64,000 nucleotides of DNA from an uncultured Armatimonadota bacterium (lineage in GTDB: Bacteria; Armatimonadota; Fimbriimonadia; Fimbriimonadales; Fimbriimonadaceae): contig CAILEM010000010.1 of assembly GCA_903833215.1 (NCBI GenBank), positions 62,001-126,000 on the forward strand, read 5' to 3'. Under the pieces are notes generated by a model. That model did not search any database and was not told where the DNA came from. It saw nothing but the letters and a program-made list of their open reading frames with translations. Shown one piece after another: positions 10,725-18,562 of the stretch. Made by a program: the position numbers and the translations under genes. Position 1 is the stretch's first letter; each line of letters opens with the position of its first letter.

Positions 10725-11828
10725 GTGAACCAGTTCAATGGCCTTGGCCTCCATTTGGGCAACCTTTCTCGCCTCTCCCACGCAAAGACGCGCTCGATCT
10801 CACCTGAGAATTTCAACGGTGAAAAGGGCAAGGCTGGCATGGCAACCACTGGAACCGGAGCCAACGCCGCCCGGGATCTTGGACAGGGCTGGAAGGTCTC
10901 CCCTTCCGTCCGCATCGAGCCCGGCGAAGTCTTCACCATCGCAGACATTGAAGGACCTGGAGCAATTCAGCAGATCTGGATGACTCCCGCCGGTGTCTGG
11001 CGGCATTCCATCATCCGCTTCTACTGGGATGGCGAAGAGACTCCTTCGGTCGAATGCCCGGTGGGCGATTTCTTCGCTTGTGGTTGGCAGAAATACGCGC
11101 ACGTCAATTCGCTCGCCGTTTGCGTCAACCCTGGAAGCGCCTTCAACTGCTATTGGGAGATGCCTTTCCGCAAGCATTGCCGTATTACAATGACAAACAT
11201 TGGCACCGAACCCTTTGGGCTCTATTACCAAGTGAACTACACGCTCACAGATGTTCCAGAAGACGCTGCCTATTTTCACGCTCAATTCCGAAGGACAAAT
11301 CCGCTCCCCTACAAAGAGGATTACACCATCGTTGAGGGCATCCAAGGCCAAGGACAATTTGTGGGTCTCTATATGGCTTGGGGTGTGAACAACAACGGGT
11401 GGTGGGGTGAAGGAGAGATCAAATTCTTCATGGATGGTGACACCGACTATCCGACCATCTGTGGAACCGGCACTGAAGACTATTTCTGCGGAAGCTACGA
11501 TTTCGATGTGAAAGGGAAGACCCAATTCGGTGTCGAAACTCTCGAGTATCAAGAGTTCAGCACACCTTACGCTGGACTACCTCAGGTCATCCGTGGCGAC
11601 GGACATTATCAAGTCCAACAACGCTTTGGAATGTACCGATGGCATGTCATGGACCCCATTCGTTTCGAGAACGACTTGCGGGTTACCATCCAAGCCCTCG
11701 GTTGGCGAAGCGGTGGTCGCTATCTTCCGCTCCAAGACGACATCGCCAGTGTCGCGTTCTGGTATCAAGCCGAACCCCACACCCCCTTCCCAACTCTACC
11801 AAACCGCGACAGTCTCGAAATAATCTGA
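10725..11828 (+). CDS. DUF2961 / glycoside hydrolase family 172-like protein
   Basis: 367 residues, the normal size of a DUF2961 protein. Family landmarks are ISPENFNGEKGKAG near the start, IADIEGPGAIQQIWMT, VECPVGDFFACG, YQVNYTL, EGEIKFFMDGDTDYPTICG and TGTEDYF. The two acidic positions of the GTGTED and EGEIKFF segments are the proposed catalytic acids of GH172 (difructose-anhydride or arabinofuranose chemistry). No signal peptide is present, so it probably acts in the cytoplasm. It starts with GTG under an apparently leaderless promoter. Exact substrate unknown. Confidence 0.85.
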   Translation: MNQFNGLGLHLGNLSRLSHAKTRSISPENFNGEKGKAGMATTGTGANAARDLGQGWKVSPSVRIEPGEVFTIADIEGPGAIQQIWMTPAGVWRHSIIRFYWDGEETPSVECPVGDFFACGWQKYAHVNSLAVCVNPGSAFNCYWEMPFRKHCRITMTNIGTEPFGLYYQVNYTLTDVPEDAAYFHAQFRRTNPLPYKEDYTIVEGIQGQGQFVGLYMAWGVNNNGWWGEGEIKFFMDGDTDYPTICGTGTEDYFCGSYDFDVKGKTQFGVETLEYQEFSTPYAGLPQVIRGDGHYQVQQRFGMYRWHVMDPIRFENDLRVTIQALGWRSGGRYLPLQDDIASVAFWYQAEPHTPFPTLPNRDSLEII

Positions 11829-11834
11829 GACCAC

Positions 11835-11867
11835 TTGATGGAAAATGCCCATCAAGCATATCTTTTG
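11835..11867 (+). terminator. Hairpin terminator after the GH172-like gene
   Basis: CTTGATGG (11835-11842) pairs with CCATCAAG (11850-11857) around a seven-base loop, followed by CATATCTTTT. A second hairpin follows at 11874-11907 (GCCTCCAG with CTGGAGGC). Confidence 0.55.
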
Positions 11868-11977
11868 ATGATGCCTCCAGCCGAAGCGAAAGCGGAGCCT
11901 GGAGGCTGCAAACCATCTGCTTAGAAGCAGGGAATAGTTAACACAACCGAACGCTGGGATAATAGTCGCTGAGTTCT

Positions 11978-12011
11978 CCGCGGGGCGGAATTCGCCTGCG
12001 CAGGCCCGCGG
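11978..12011. repeat. Nested palindromes in intergenic DNA
   Basis: CCGCGGG (11978-11984) pairs with CCCGCGG (12005-12011), and the interior holds the perfect 12-base palindrome GCCTGCGCAGGC (11994-12005). A GGATAAT sequence sits 20 bases before it on the plus strand. It lies just past the 3' end of the DUF1287 gene, so a terminator without a T-run or a small RNA are both possible. Confidence 0.5.
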
Positions 12012-12037
12012 TTAGAAACCTTGAGGTACTACGAACT

Positions 12038-12616
12038 CTATTGGCGACCCCCGTATCGAAAATGCCCAACGATCTTCCATGTCGTTAGCACGTCCTCTTC
12101 AGTCGTCCGATTGATGTTGTGGATCACCAACGGAAGGCCCTTTCGACTCCGAGTATCAGAAATGATCCCGCAGTGATCCAGGCCGTTGTTCAGCTTCCAA
12201 AATACGATATCACCCGCCTTCCAAGTCGCAAGCTGTGTCCCAACCACCGACGTAGGAAGCTTACGACCGAACTTGCCGAAGAAATGAACCAGGTTGGGCA
12301 CGCGCCGATGGTCAATATTCGAGTCTGGCTTGGATTCTCGTCTCGGGTACTGCGAAAAATGCTTTCGCATATCTTCATGGATGAGGCGCTGCAAATCAAA
12401 TCCGGCGTTGCGGAATGAACGAATCACGACGTCGGTACAAACGCCCTGAGAACTCGGCAGATCACCGTTGGGGTAGCCGATACGAAAATAGCCCGGTGTG
12501 TAATTTGCTGGAGCCCGTAGCTGTAGCTTTGCCCCCGCGAGTACCTTGTCCGAGGTCGAAGCGTGCGATATCGCAACCAACCCCAAACTTGCCAGGAGTA
12601 ACGACTTCCGTGTCAT
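12038..12616 (-). CDS. DUF1287 secreted protein (YijF-like, NlpC/P60-type fold)
   Basis: 192 residues with a short signal peptide (MTRKSLLLASLGLVAISHAS). GVCTDVVIRSFRNAGFDLQ puts a Cys at residue 60, DHRRVPNL follows at about 102, GDIVFWKL at about 136, and DHCGIISD puts a His at 148; VIHN closes the core. These are the Cys-His landmarks of the DUF1287 family, which is related to papain-like cell-wall amidases. A periplasmic peptidase or amidase role is inferred only. It is divergent from the esterase gene at 12669. Confidence 0.85.
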   Translation of the reverse strand: MTRKSLLLASLGLVAISHASTSDKVLAGAKLQLRAPANYTPGYFRIGYPNGDLPSSQGVCTDVVIRSFRNAGFDLQRLIHEDMRKHFSQYPRRESKPDSNIDHRRVPNLVHFFGKFGRKLPTSVVGTQLATWKAGDIVFWKLNNGLDHCGIISDTRSRKGLPLVIHNINRTTEEDVLTTWKIVGHFRYGGRQ

Positions 12617-12622
12617 ACAGAC

Positions 12623-12628
12623 ATTCTA
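12623..12628 (-). promoter_or_regulatory. -10 box TAGAAT before the DUF1287 gene
   Basis: The box ends six bases before the ATG at 12616. The divergent gene at 12669 instead uses a GGAGAG ribosome site. Confidence 0.55.
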
Positions 12629-12668
12629 TTTCGGATGACCATAATGAAATCGACTCGAAGGAGAGAAT

Positions 12669-13994
12669 GTGATCGATCGTCTGAATTCCCGCTTGCATCT
12701 GGGTGCCACCATCGCACCGATCCTCGCTCTGCTGGCTTCATCAGCCTACTCGCAGCAATCCCTTGTGGTGAAGCCGCTAAAGGCTGGAGGAGTTTATTCG
12801 GTCGGCGAGAAGGCCGGCTGGATTGTGTCCGTGCCGCCGAGTGCAAATGGAATTGCCGGCTCGCTCAGATACACCATCAAGCGAAATAACCACGACGTCA
12901 TCAAATCTGGAACGATTGACCTCACAGGCGGTAGTGCAACCATCGAAGTGGTTGGTGATGAACCCGAAATGCTGTATGCAGAGATTTCGCAGATCACCGG
13001 TTTGGATGGACCTCGGCCGAATCCAAGGGTATTTGGAGCTGCCATTGCTCCCACCAGACTTCGACCAGTAGAGCCAAAACCCAGGGACTTCGACGCGTTT
13101 TGGAAATCGAAAATCAAACTCTTAATTTCAACTCCGATGGATGCCGAACTGACTCCCAAAGAGAGTGGCAAGGCAAACGTGGACTACGCCACCATCAAAA
13201 TGAATAACATCAATGGCGGTCACGTATATGGCCAGGTTGCCAAGCCAAAGGGGGAAGGGAAGTACCCGGCGATGGTCATTTACCAGTGGGCAAGCCCACC
13301 TTATCCTCTCCAAAAGTCTTGGGTCACTGATCGCGCCGCAGAAGGTTGGCTCGTCATTAATATCGAACCCCATGACGTGCTGCCAGACGCACCACCTACC
13401 TATTATCGGGGCCTCCCGGTTGAACTCAAGAACTACGGAAACATTGGCCGCGAAGATAGAGAGAAGTGCTACTTCCTGCAGATGTACCTTGCCGACTACC
13501 GTGCCGTGGATTACATCGCGTCGAGGAGAGACTGGAACGGGAAGACCTTAGTAGTCACCGGGACAAGCATGGGCGGGCAGCAGAGCGTCGTCGTTGCTGG
13601 CCTCCACCCCAAGGTTACGCACCTGATTGTCAACGAGCCCTCAGGCTGCGACTTGTCCTCGAATCAACATGGTCGCCAACCGGGTTACCCCGAATTTCCA
13701 ATGGGAAACCCAAAAATGGTTGCCACCGCCCCTTACTTCGACGCGATCAACTTCGCTTCTCATATCCGGGCCACTTCGTTCGTTGCGATGGGTTTTCTCG
13801 ATACGATTGCTCCGCCCGCTGGAATTTGGACAGCCTTCAACCAAATTCGCGGTCGCAAGGAAGCGGCACCCATGTTTGAATCGCCGCACAACAACACCGC
13901 AACTCCTGCGCAGCAGCGTCCATTTACATTTCGAGCGTCAGAGTGGTTCAAAGCTCTCGTTAGCGGGGAACGCATTCCGGCACCTTCAAAGTAG
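12669..13994 (+). CDS. Secreted acetylxylan-esterase-like alpha/beta hydrolase
   Basis: 441 residues. The GTG at 12669 follows GGAGAG; an ATG three bases earlier would hit an immediate stop. A signal peptide spans about 1-28 (ILALLASSAYSQQ). An N-terminal beta-sandwich (30-130) is followed by a cephalosporin-C deacetylase/AXE1-type hydrolase domain (135-440). The nucleophile is Ser300 in VVTGTSMGGQQ. GFLDTIAPP and ESPHNN are likely to supply the acid and histidine. RDFDAFWKSK is the typical entry to this family. It probably removes acetyl groups from plant polysaccharides outside the cytoplasm. Confidence 0.85.
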   Translation: MIDRLNSRLHLGATIAPILALLASSAYSQQSLVVKPLKAGGVYSVGEKAGWIVSVPPSANGIAGSLRYTIKRNNHDVIKSGTIDLTGGSATIEVVGDEPEMLYAEISQITGLDGPRPNPRVFGAAIAPTRLRPVEPKPRDFDAFWKSKIKLLISTPMDAELTPKESGKANVDYATIKMNNINGGHVYGQVAKPKGEGKYPAMVIYQWASPPYPLQKSWVTDRAAEGWLVINIEPHDVLPDAPPTYYRGLPVELKNYGNIGREDREKCYFLQMYLADYRAVDYIASRRDWNGKTLVVTGTSMGGQQSVVVAGLHPKVTHLIVNEPSGCDLSSNQHGRQPGYPEFPMGNPKMVATAPYFDAINFASHIRATSFVAMGFLDTIAPPAGIWTAFNQIRGRKEAAPMFESPHNNTATPAQQRPFTFRASEWFKALVSGERIPAPSK

Positions 13995-14155
13995 GCGAGT
14001 TCTGACTGGCGTAAAGTCGAGTGTGTGAAATAGGGATGAATTCCGATAGAATTCTGAGAATCCTGGTAAATCTCTGCTTGATTTGCAAGTGCTTTTGGGT
14101 AGATCGTAACGTTTCGGATTATTAAGACTTAACGTCTTGCCCAATGGAGGGATCC

Positions 14156-15004
14156 GTGCATCTCATGAGAAAAGCATCTGCATTCACGTTAATTGAATTA
14201 TTGGTTGTTATCGCCATCATCGCAATCCTCGCAGCGATCCTGTTTCCCGTATTCGCGCAAGCCAAATTGGCTGCAAAGAAGTCTTCAGACTTGTCGAACG
14301 TTAAGCAGCTAGGCTTGGCAACGATCATGTACACCAGCGACGCGGACGGTGTATATCCCATGAGCGTTTACGACACACAGGCTGCGGCTCTGACGCCCGG
14401 TTCCGGACATGTTGTGGCGACAGTGTATGACGTTCTCATGCCCTTCATGAAGAATACTGGCATCCTCCAGTCACCTGTTAATTCTCCGGGAATTGACTTT
14501 GGGGGAGCCTATCCAGATCCGTCCGTTTTAACTCGGGTTGGACTGGTTGGGCAAGGCAATTTCAAGTACGCCTCCTACGCGCCCAATTTCTCTCTATTTG
14601 AGGATCCAGCCCTTGAGCTTGGTGTGTTGGGCCAGGTAGTTGCTCCCGCTGTGAACGAGACGACGTTGTCTCAGGTGTCTTCAACGGTTGCGTTCTTTAC
14701 TGGTAGATACGTGACGAAGTCGGACCAAGCTCCCGCTCGATATTCCGCTTACTGCAAGGCGAATTGGCCCCAATCAGCGCAGGAACTCTTCGGAACCAAT
14801 AATTTCCCAGGTGATGACGTCTACATGAACGGAATCAATATCGCCTGGGCCGATGGCCATGGCAAGTTCGTGGCGTGGAATGGATCGATTCCTGTAACGT
14901 CTCCATCGGGATGCGGTGCAGAGTCAGCACCATGCTCAACATATCACATGCCCTGTGACTTGTCTGGTATCCCAGACGGCAGTGGCAGCACCTGGGGTTT
15001 CTGA
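14156..15004 (+). CDS. DUF1559-type prepilin / pseudopilin-like secreted protein
   Basis: About 282 residues. GGAGGG (14146-14151) favours the GTG at 14156; the ATG at 14165 would give the classic [15 protein letters not shown] leader. The type IV prepilin cleavage site lies between Ala and Phe in the leader, and the methylated-helix segment [19 protein letters not shown] is complete, followed by [10 protein letters not shown], which is characteristic of Armatimonadota members. The C-terminal [13 protein letters not shown] corresponds to the H-x9-DG motif, with Asn in place of His. Such proteins are exported through type II/IV pilus machinery. It forms its own transcription unit. Confidence 0.9.
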   Translation: MHLMRKASAFTLIELLVVIAIIAILAAILFPVFAQAKLAAKKSSDLSNVKQLGLATIMYTSDADGVYPMSVYDTQAAALTPGSGHVVATVYDVLMPFMKNTGILQSPVNSPGIDFGGAYPDPSVLTRVGLVGQGNFKYASYAPNFSLFEDPALELGVLGQVVAPAVNETTLSQVSSTVAFFTGRYVTKSDQAPARYSAYCKANWPQSAQELFGTNNFPGDDVYMNGINIAWADGHGKFVAWNGSIPVTSPSGCGAESAPCSTYHMPCDLSGIPDGSGSTWGF

Positions 15005-15018
15005 GCCCTAAAGCAGTT

Positions 15019-15051
15019 GCCATCCCTCATTCTATGTCCGAGGGATGGCTT
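15019..15051 (+). terminator. Terminator after the prepilin gene
   Basis: GCCATCCCTC (15019-15028) pairs with GAGGGATGGC (15040-15049), a ten-base perfect stem followed by TT. Confidence 0.75.
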
Positions 15052-15062
15052 CCACAAAATTT

Positions 15063-15091
15063 CACTGCGCTACTTTTTTCGTAGTGTAGTG
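15063..15091. other. Hairpin in a 330-base gene-poor spacer
   Basis: CACTGCGCTAC pairs with GTAGTGTAGTG (two G-T pairs) around a T-rich loop. The rest of the spacer up to 15377 holds an open frame from TTG 15157 to 15375 whose product I do not recognise and which lacks compositional support. I do not call it a gene. Confidence 0.4.
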
Positions 15092-15377
15092 GGTCTGTCC
15101 TTGGTTCCATGGACTCCTAACGCTTGACTTGAGTTCACCTCATCATCCAGCGAGAATTGGAGGTAAAGGCCGGTATTGGACCAATGACAGATCTCAGCCG
15201 CTGCGTAGCTATCGTATTTGAATCGCGATACGGTGGCGCGCGATACCGAATGGAGCGTTTTTGCTCGGTTTCCACGGCGAGTGATCGACTGGCCCACCAC
15301 CAGCAGTTTCATTCGAGGTTGGCCAACTCCGAGATTGCCGTTGGCGAATTTCGACACGTTTTTGTGGAGAAGTAGCC

Positions 15378-16100
15378 ATGAAGATCGCCGCGAATGTCCG
15401 CTCAGATTCTGAATTTGGTGCTGCCCAGAGCTTGATATCCAGGCTAGAGTGCGACCTAATTCAGCTTGAACCGTACTCGAAATATCGCCGATTCGTCGAG
15501 GCCGCCGCGGCGCCCATGTCAGTCAACCAGAGTAGGTCATTTGGAGCTGTCGCGATGCTTCAGCAACAAACACACTGTCTGCAAACCGATGAGGAGAGCA
15601 ACGAGTCCATCCTCTTTTATCGCGGTAATCAAAATGGGGGTGGGCCACTCAAATGTGTGTTCGCCACCGATCATTCAGATTACGCAAACCTCGCTCTGGA
15701 TAAGTTTATTGGCCTGGATCCCAAAGGCATTGCCTCCCTGGAGATATTCTCGGCGATCGAGCCGACGTGTCGGATGTCCGTCGCCAATTTGCATCGGCAT
15801 CTGGCTGACATGGTTGGCGAGTTACACGATGCGCGAGAAATCGCAAGGCGGTCTGCCGAACTGGCAAGTCGAATCGAAAGTCTTGGAATCTCTTGCGGCA
15901 CTAAACTCAGAACCGGACATGTCGCTCACCTCGTTGACGGTGCCGTCAAGGATTCACAAGCCGATCTGTTAATCCTCGGGGCACAAGGTGAGAATGCACA
16001 GAATGGTTCGCGATATGGCGCAGTGACAACCGCCGTCCTACAACAGGCCCAATATCCGGTGCTCGTGCTCAGAATTCATCAGCCTGGGAGCTCCAATTAG
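15378..16100 (+). CDS. Universal stress protein (UspA) family
   Basis: 240 residues, preceded by GGAGAAGTAGCC. The second half is a recognisable UspA domain: KCVFATDHSDYANLALDKF opens it, and ADLLILGAQGENAQNGSRYGA with PVLVLR closes it, giving the G-x2-G-x9-G-S ATP-binding pattern in a degenerate form. The first about 85 residues match no domain I know and replace what would be a first Usp domain in longer relatives. A role in stress adaptation is inferred from the family. Confidence 0.75.
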   Translation: MKIAANVRSDSEFGAAQSLISRLECDLIQLEPYSKYRRFVEAAAAPMSVNQSRSFGAVAMLQQQTHCLQTDEESNESILFYRGNQNGGGPLKCVFATDHSDYANLALDKFIGLDPKGIASLEIFSAIEPTCRMSVANLHRHLADMVGELHDAREIARRSAELASRIESLGISCGTKLRTGHVAHLVDGAVKDSQADLLILGAQGENAQNGSRYGAVTTAVLQQAQYPVLVLRIHQPGSSN

Positions 16101-16146
16101 CGTTTGCGTCACTTCGAACGAAATACGGTCGTTAGGTAACTCTGGA

Positions 16147-16782
16147 CTAAGCCGCGGTGAGTTCAGCAAAAACAGAATCGGGAGAATCATCAAAGATCTC
16201 GGCGAGACTTGGCAACCGCTCTCGTAGCATCCTCCGAGCCCGAAACAGTCGGCTCTTCACGGTTCCAACGGGAACGTGCAGATCTGTCGCAAGGTGCTCG
16301 TATGTCGTATGATCCCGATGTACGGCGAGTAGCAAATCTCTCTCCGGCTCCGGCATGTGCGCGAGCTCTTCCATGATCCTGCTGTGCGTGAACTGCAACA
16401 GCGATTCATCAATTTGCTGATCTTGCGAGGGTGTGATCGGATGGAGATCGTAGTCCGGAAATCCCTCAAGTAACTGATCGAGACTGCGAGCCGGACGTGC
16501 AGCTGCTCGGCGAGAAATGTCTCTTGCACAGTTGATAACCACTCGATGTAGCCAAGTCGACAGCTTGCTCTCAAACCGGAAACTACCGCCCGTGCGATAG
16601 AGCCTGATTAAGGCATCAGAAACCGCATCCGCTGCTTGCTCGTGACTATGGGTGACTCGGTAAGCAGTTGCGTGGAGTCTTTGCTGATGCTTTGCCACCA
16701 ACTTATCGAAACATGTCTCGTCACCGTCAAGTGCGCGGCTAAGCAAAACATAGTCTTCGCAGTCGCTGGAATGAGTGGTCAT
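16147..16782 (-). CDS. ECF-type RNA polymerase sigma factor
   Basis: About 211 residues (a GTG at 16791 adds three). Region 2 (about 15-85) has the conserved ADAVSDALIRLYR and FRFESKLSTWLHRVVINCARD. Region 4 (about 140-195) has MPEPERDLLLAVHRDHTTYEHLATDLHVPVGTVKSRLFRARRML split by its helix-turn-helix. No anti-sigma gene lies beside it, unlike most ECF factors; the 3' neighbour is the convergent stress protein. A short C-terminal tail (SLAEIFDDSPDSVFAELTAA) could be regulatory. Confidence 0.88.
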   Translation of the reverse strand: MTTHSSDCEDYVLLSRALDGDETCFDKLVAKHQQRLHATAYRVTHSHEQAADAVSDALIRLYRTGGSFRFESKLSTWLHRVVINCARDISRRAAARPARSLDQLLEGFPDYDLHPITPSQDQQIDESLLQFTHSRIMEELAHMPEPERDLLLAVHRDHTTYEHLATDLHVPVGTVKSRLFRARRMLRERLPSLAEIFDDSPDSVFAELTAA

Positions 16783-17003
16783 TTTGATCACGGTCGGACT
16801 TACGTCGTCTTAATGATGTTGGGTTGAAATGAGCCTACGTGCAAGCCAACTATTCCATGTCAGGGTTTTCTTTGTCATGGGTTTGGAGGACAGAGAAGAG
16901 CCGACTCGCGAACTCAAATCAAACCCGCCTAACCTCATCTGAGCATCTCTTTCATATAGTTCGAAGCTGACGGTATTTCAGGATGCTCAACGGAGATAGA
17001 TCG

Positions 17004-17189
17004 ATGAGCGAGAAAATGAATGATACGAATACAACCGAGGTAACCGACGACCCGTCTGTCGAAGGAGCGAACACTTCGACCGAGGAAAATGGGTCTGAAT
17101 CGAAAGCTTTACAACCGGCGGTTCCCAAAAAAGCAAGGTCCCGGAAGGTAGTCGAGTTGCCAACTGAAGACAAGTGGGCGGGCTTCTAG
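17004..17189 (+). CDS. Small hydrophilic protein, unknown function
   Basis: 61 residues from the ATG at 17004, which GGAGA precedes by seven bases. The protein is very acidic and Thr/Ser/Glu-rich over residues 1-35 and then basic (VPKKARSRK), and it ends with LPTEDKWAGF. It has no helix long enough for a membrane and appears disordered. The good ribosome site and the following terminator support a real gene. Confidence 0.55.
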   Translation: MSEKMNDTNTTEVTDDPSVEGANTSTEENGSESKALQPAVPKKARSRKVVELPTEDKWAGF

Positions 17190-17217
17190 GCTTCTGTAAC
17201 AAGAGGCAAAACAAAAG

Positions 17218-17245
17218 TCGGGAGAGTTATTTTTAGCTCCCCCGA
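17218..17245. terminator. Hairpin between convergent genes
   Basis: GGGAG (17220-17224) pairs with CTCCC (17237-17241) across an AT-rich loop, with flanking TCG/CGA extending the stem. It is likely bidirectional. Confidence 0.55.
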
Positions 17246-17279
17246 TCTATGAATCGACTTCTCTCAAACAATCCGGTGC

Positions 17280-17984
17280 TTAACGTCTTTGAAGCTCTAG
17301 CAGAATTCTGAGGACATACCAGAACAGCAAAGCTACCGCAGCGAAGAGGTCAAGTGCGGCGGCAACATACTGATCCGTAGGATAGACTCGTAGGATGTTT
17401 GAAGTGCTGTAAACAACCGCACCCGATGCGAAAAGCACCATTGCTGCGCTGAACCAGATTCCCAAATTGAAGCCAAAAATGGCTCCACAAACGATCGCTG
17501 CGAGTGCCACAAAACCAGCAATCGCGAGGCCGGGACCGATAAAAGAGAAATCCTTCTTCGAGAACAAGACGTATGCCGTCAGCCCGGCAAATGCTGCCAA
17601 AGTGATTGCTGCAGCTTCGGGGAGAACACCGGGTGCCATTTTTGCCGCGATATAAATCAGCGGCGTGAAGATCACGGCTTCGGCAAAGGCGTATAGTGCC
17701 AATCCGGCGTATTGTACAGAAAGCGAGCGGTTCGACCGGGCTAGGTTTTGCGCCATGTACCCGGCAACCATAAAGCCACCAAGGATGAGTAGCCAAGCAA
17801 AACGGCTTGTACCCATCATGCCGAGAATCGCTTCTCCGACCCCAGCACCGTAGAAGGCTGCTGATAGCAGGACGAAACCCACAACCGCGCCGGCGAGGTG
17901 CACATAGGTCTTGCGAATGAATGCCATCCGAGCATCCTGCGAAACCATGTACGCAGGACCAGAAGCATAGACAGAAGAGTTCAC
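17280..17984 (-). CDS. Bax inhibitor-1 / YccA-family membrane protein
   Basis: About 234 residues from a GTG at 17984; an upstream extension to 18050 reads like non-coding sequence. There are seven hydrophobic helices after an N-terminal cytoplasmic segment ending in FIRKTYVHLAGAVVGFVLL. LYAFAEAVIFTPLIYIAA is the conserved helix of the TMBIM/BI-1 family, and DLFAAVALLFWYVLRILLEL is the typical final helix. Bacterial relatives are linked to calcium leak or to FtsH regulation. The product would sit in the inner membrane. Confidence 0.85.
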   Translation of the reverse strand: MNSSVYASGPAYMVSQDARMAFIRKTYVHLAGAVVGFVLLSAAFYGAGVGEAILGMMGTSRFAWLLILGGFMVAGYMAQNLARSNRSLSVQYAGLALYAFAEAVIFTPLIYIAAKMAPGVLPEAAAITLAAFAGLTAYVLFSKKDFSFIGPGLAIAGFVALAAIVCGAIFGFNLGIWFSAAMVLFASGAVVYSTSNILRVYPTDQYVAAALDLFAAVALLFWYVLRILLELQRR

Positions 17985-18126
17985 TTCTATGACTACGAAA
18001 ATGTCAGGCCGAATGTGTCGCCGCTTAAGAATCCGCGACCACCAAGTCAAATAGCGAGTCGAATGAGGCGCGCTATTTTTGCCTTCGGACGCACCAACCG
18101 CTGGTTATAACCAACCCAGACTGCGA

Positions 18127-18450
18127 TTAGCTGCAGGGTCCGGAAATTCGCAGGGCTACGGCGGACAGGCCCCCCGACGTCCATGATCGTCGCCGTTCGC
18201 TCGTTGCTGGGCATTCAGCACGATCCTGTATGAGCGCGAAGGCGCGAGTTGATCGTCCGCCCTGCGATGACGAACTAAAATTCGACGGTTCGGGACGGCG
18301 GGGAGCCCGGACGCCGTAGCCTCGCGCGAAGGAGGCAGACAGCACCCAGCGGCGTGAGTGTCCGAACCAACTGCCAACTAAACCAACCTGAGGAGCGAAT
18401 CGCCCACCGCTCGGAGGTTGAAGGAGGGGGAGAACACAAGCTGCCAAGAT
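18127..18450. repeat. GC-rich, highly structured spacer of about 320 bases
   Basis: The 578 bases between 17985 and 18562 hold no convincing gene. Within them, CGCAGGG..GGCGGAC (18149-18166) is inverted as GTCCGCCCTGCG (18255-18266), with a four-base gap in one arm, and inner sequences (GATC, TTCGCTC/GAGCGCGAA) extend the fold. A GCCGTAGC..GCGAAGGAGG motif lies at 18313-18335 and recurs at 25164-25189. A 12-base palindrome TGGTTATAACCA is just upstream at 18102-18113. It resembles a dispersed intergenic repeat or structured RNA. Open frames here on the minus strand look accidental. Confidence 0.5.
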
Positions 18451-18547
18451 CCACTCAATGGTGGGACTCCCTGCAACTTACCGCTCGTTTCTAGGCAACC
18501 TAATAGCAAACGCCGCCTTCAATGTAGCGAATCAGGGAATGTTCCCT

Positions 18548-18553
18548 TATAAT
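18548..18553 (+). promoter_or_regulatory. -10 box TATAAT before the PQQ-like propeller gene
   Basis: A consensus TATAAT ends nine bases before the ATG at 18563, which suggests a leaderless message. Confidence 0.6.
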
Positions 18554-18562
18554 TGTCGGGTT

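Noticed and set aside
15157-15375. 72-codon frame before the universal stress protein
   Set aside because: TTG start preceded by little context, no recognisable product, and a competing minus-strand frame; possible but not supported.
18127-18447. Minus-strand open frames in the GC-rich spacer
   Set aside because: The products are Arg/Ser/Pro-rich without a domain, two frames are open at once, and inverted repeats explain the composition.
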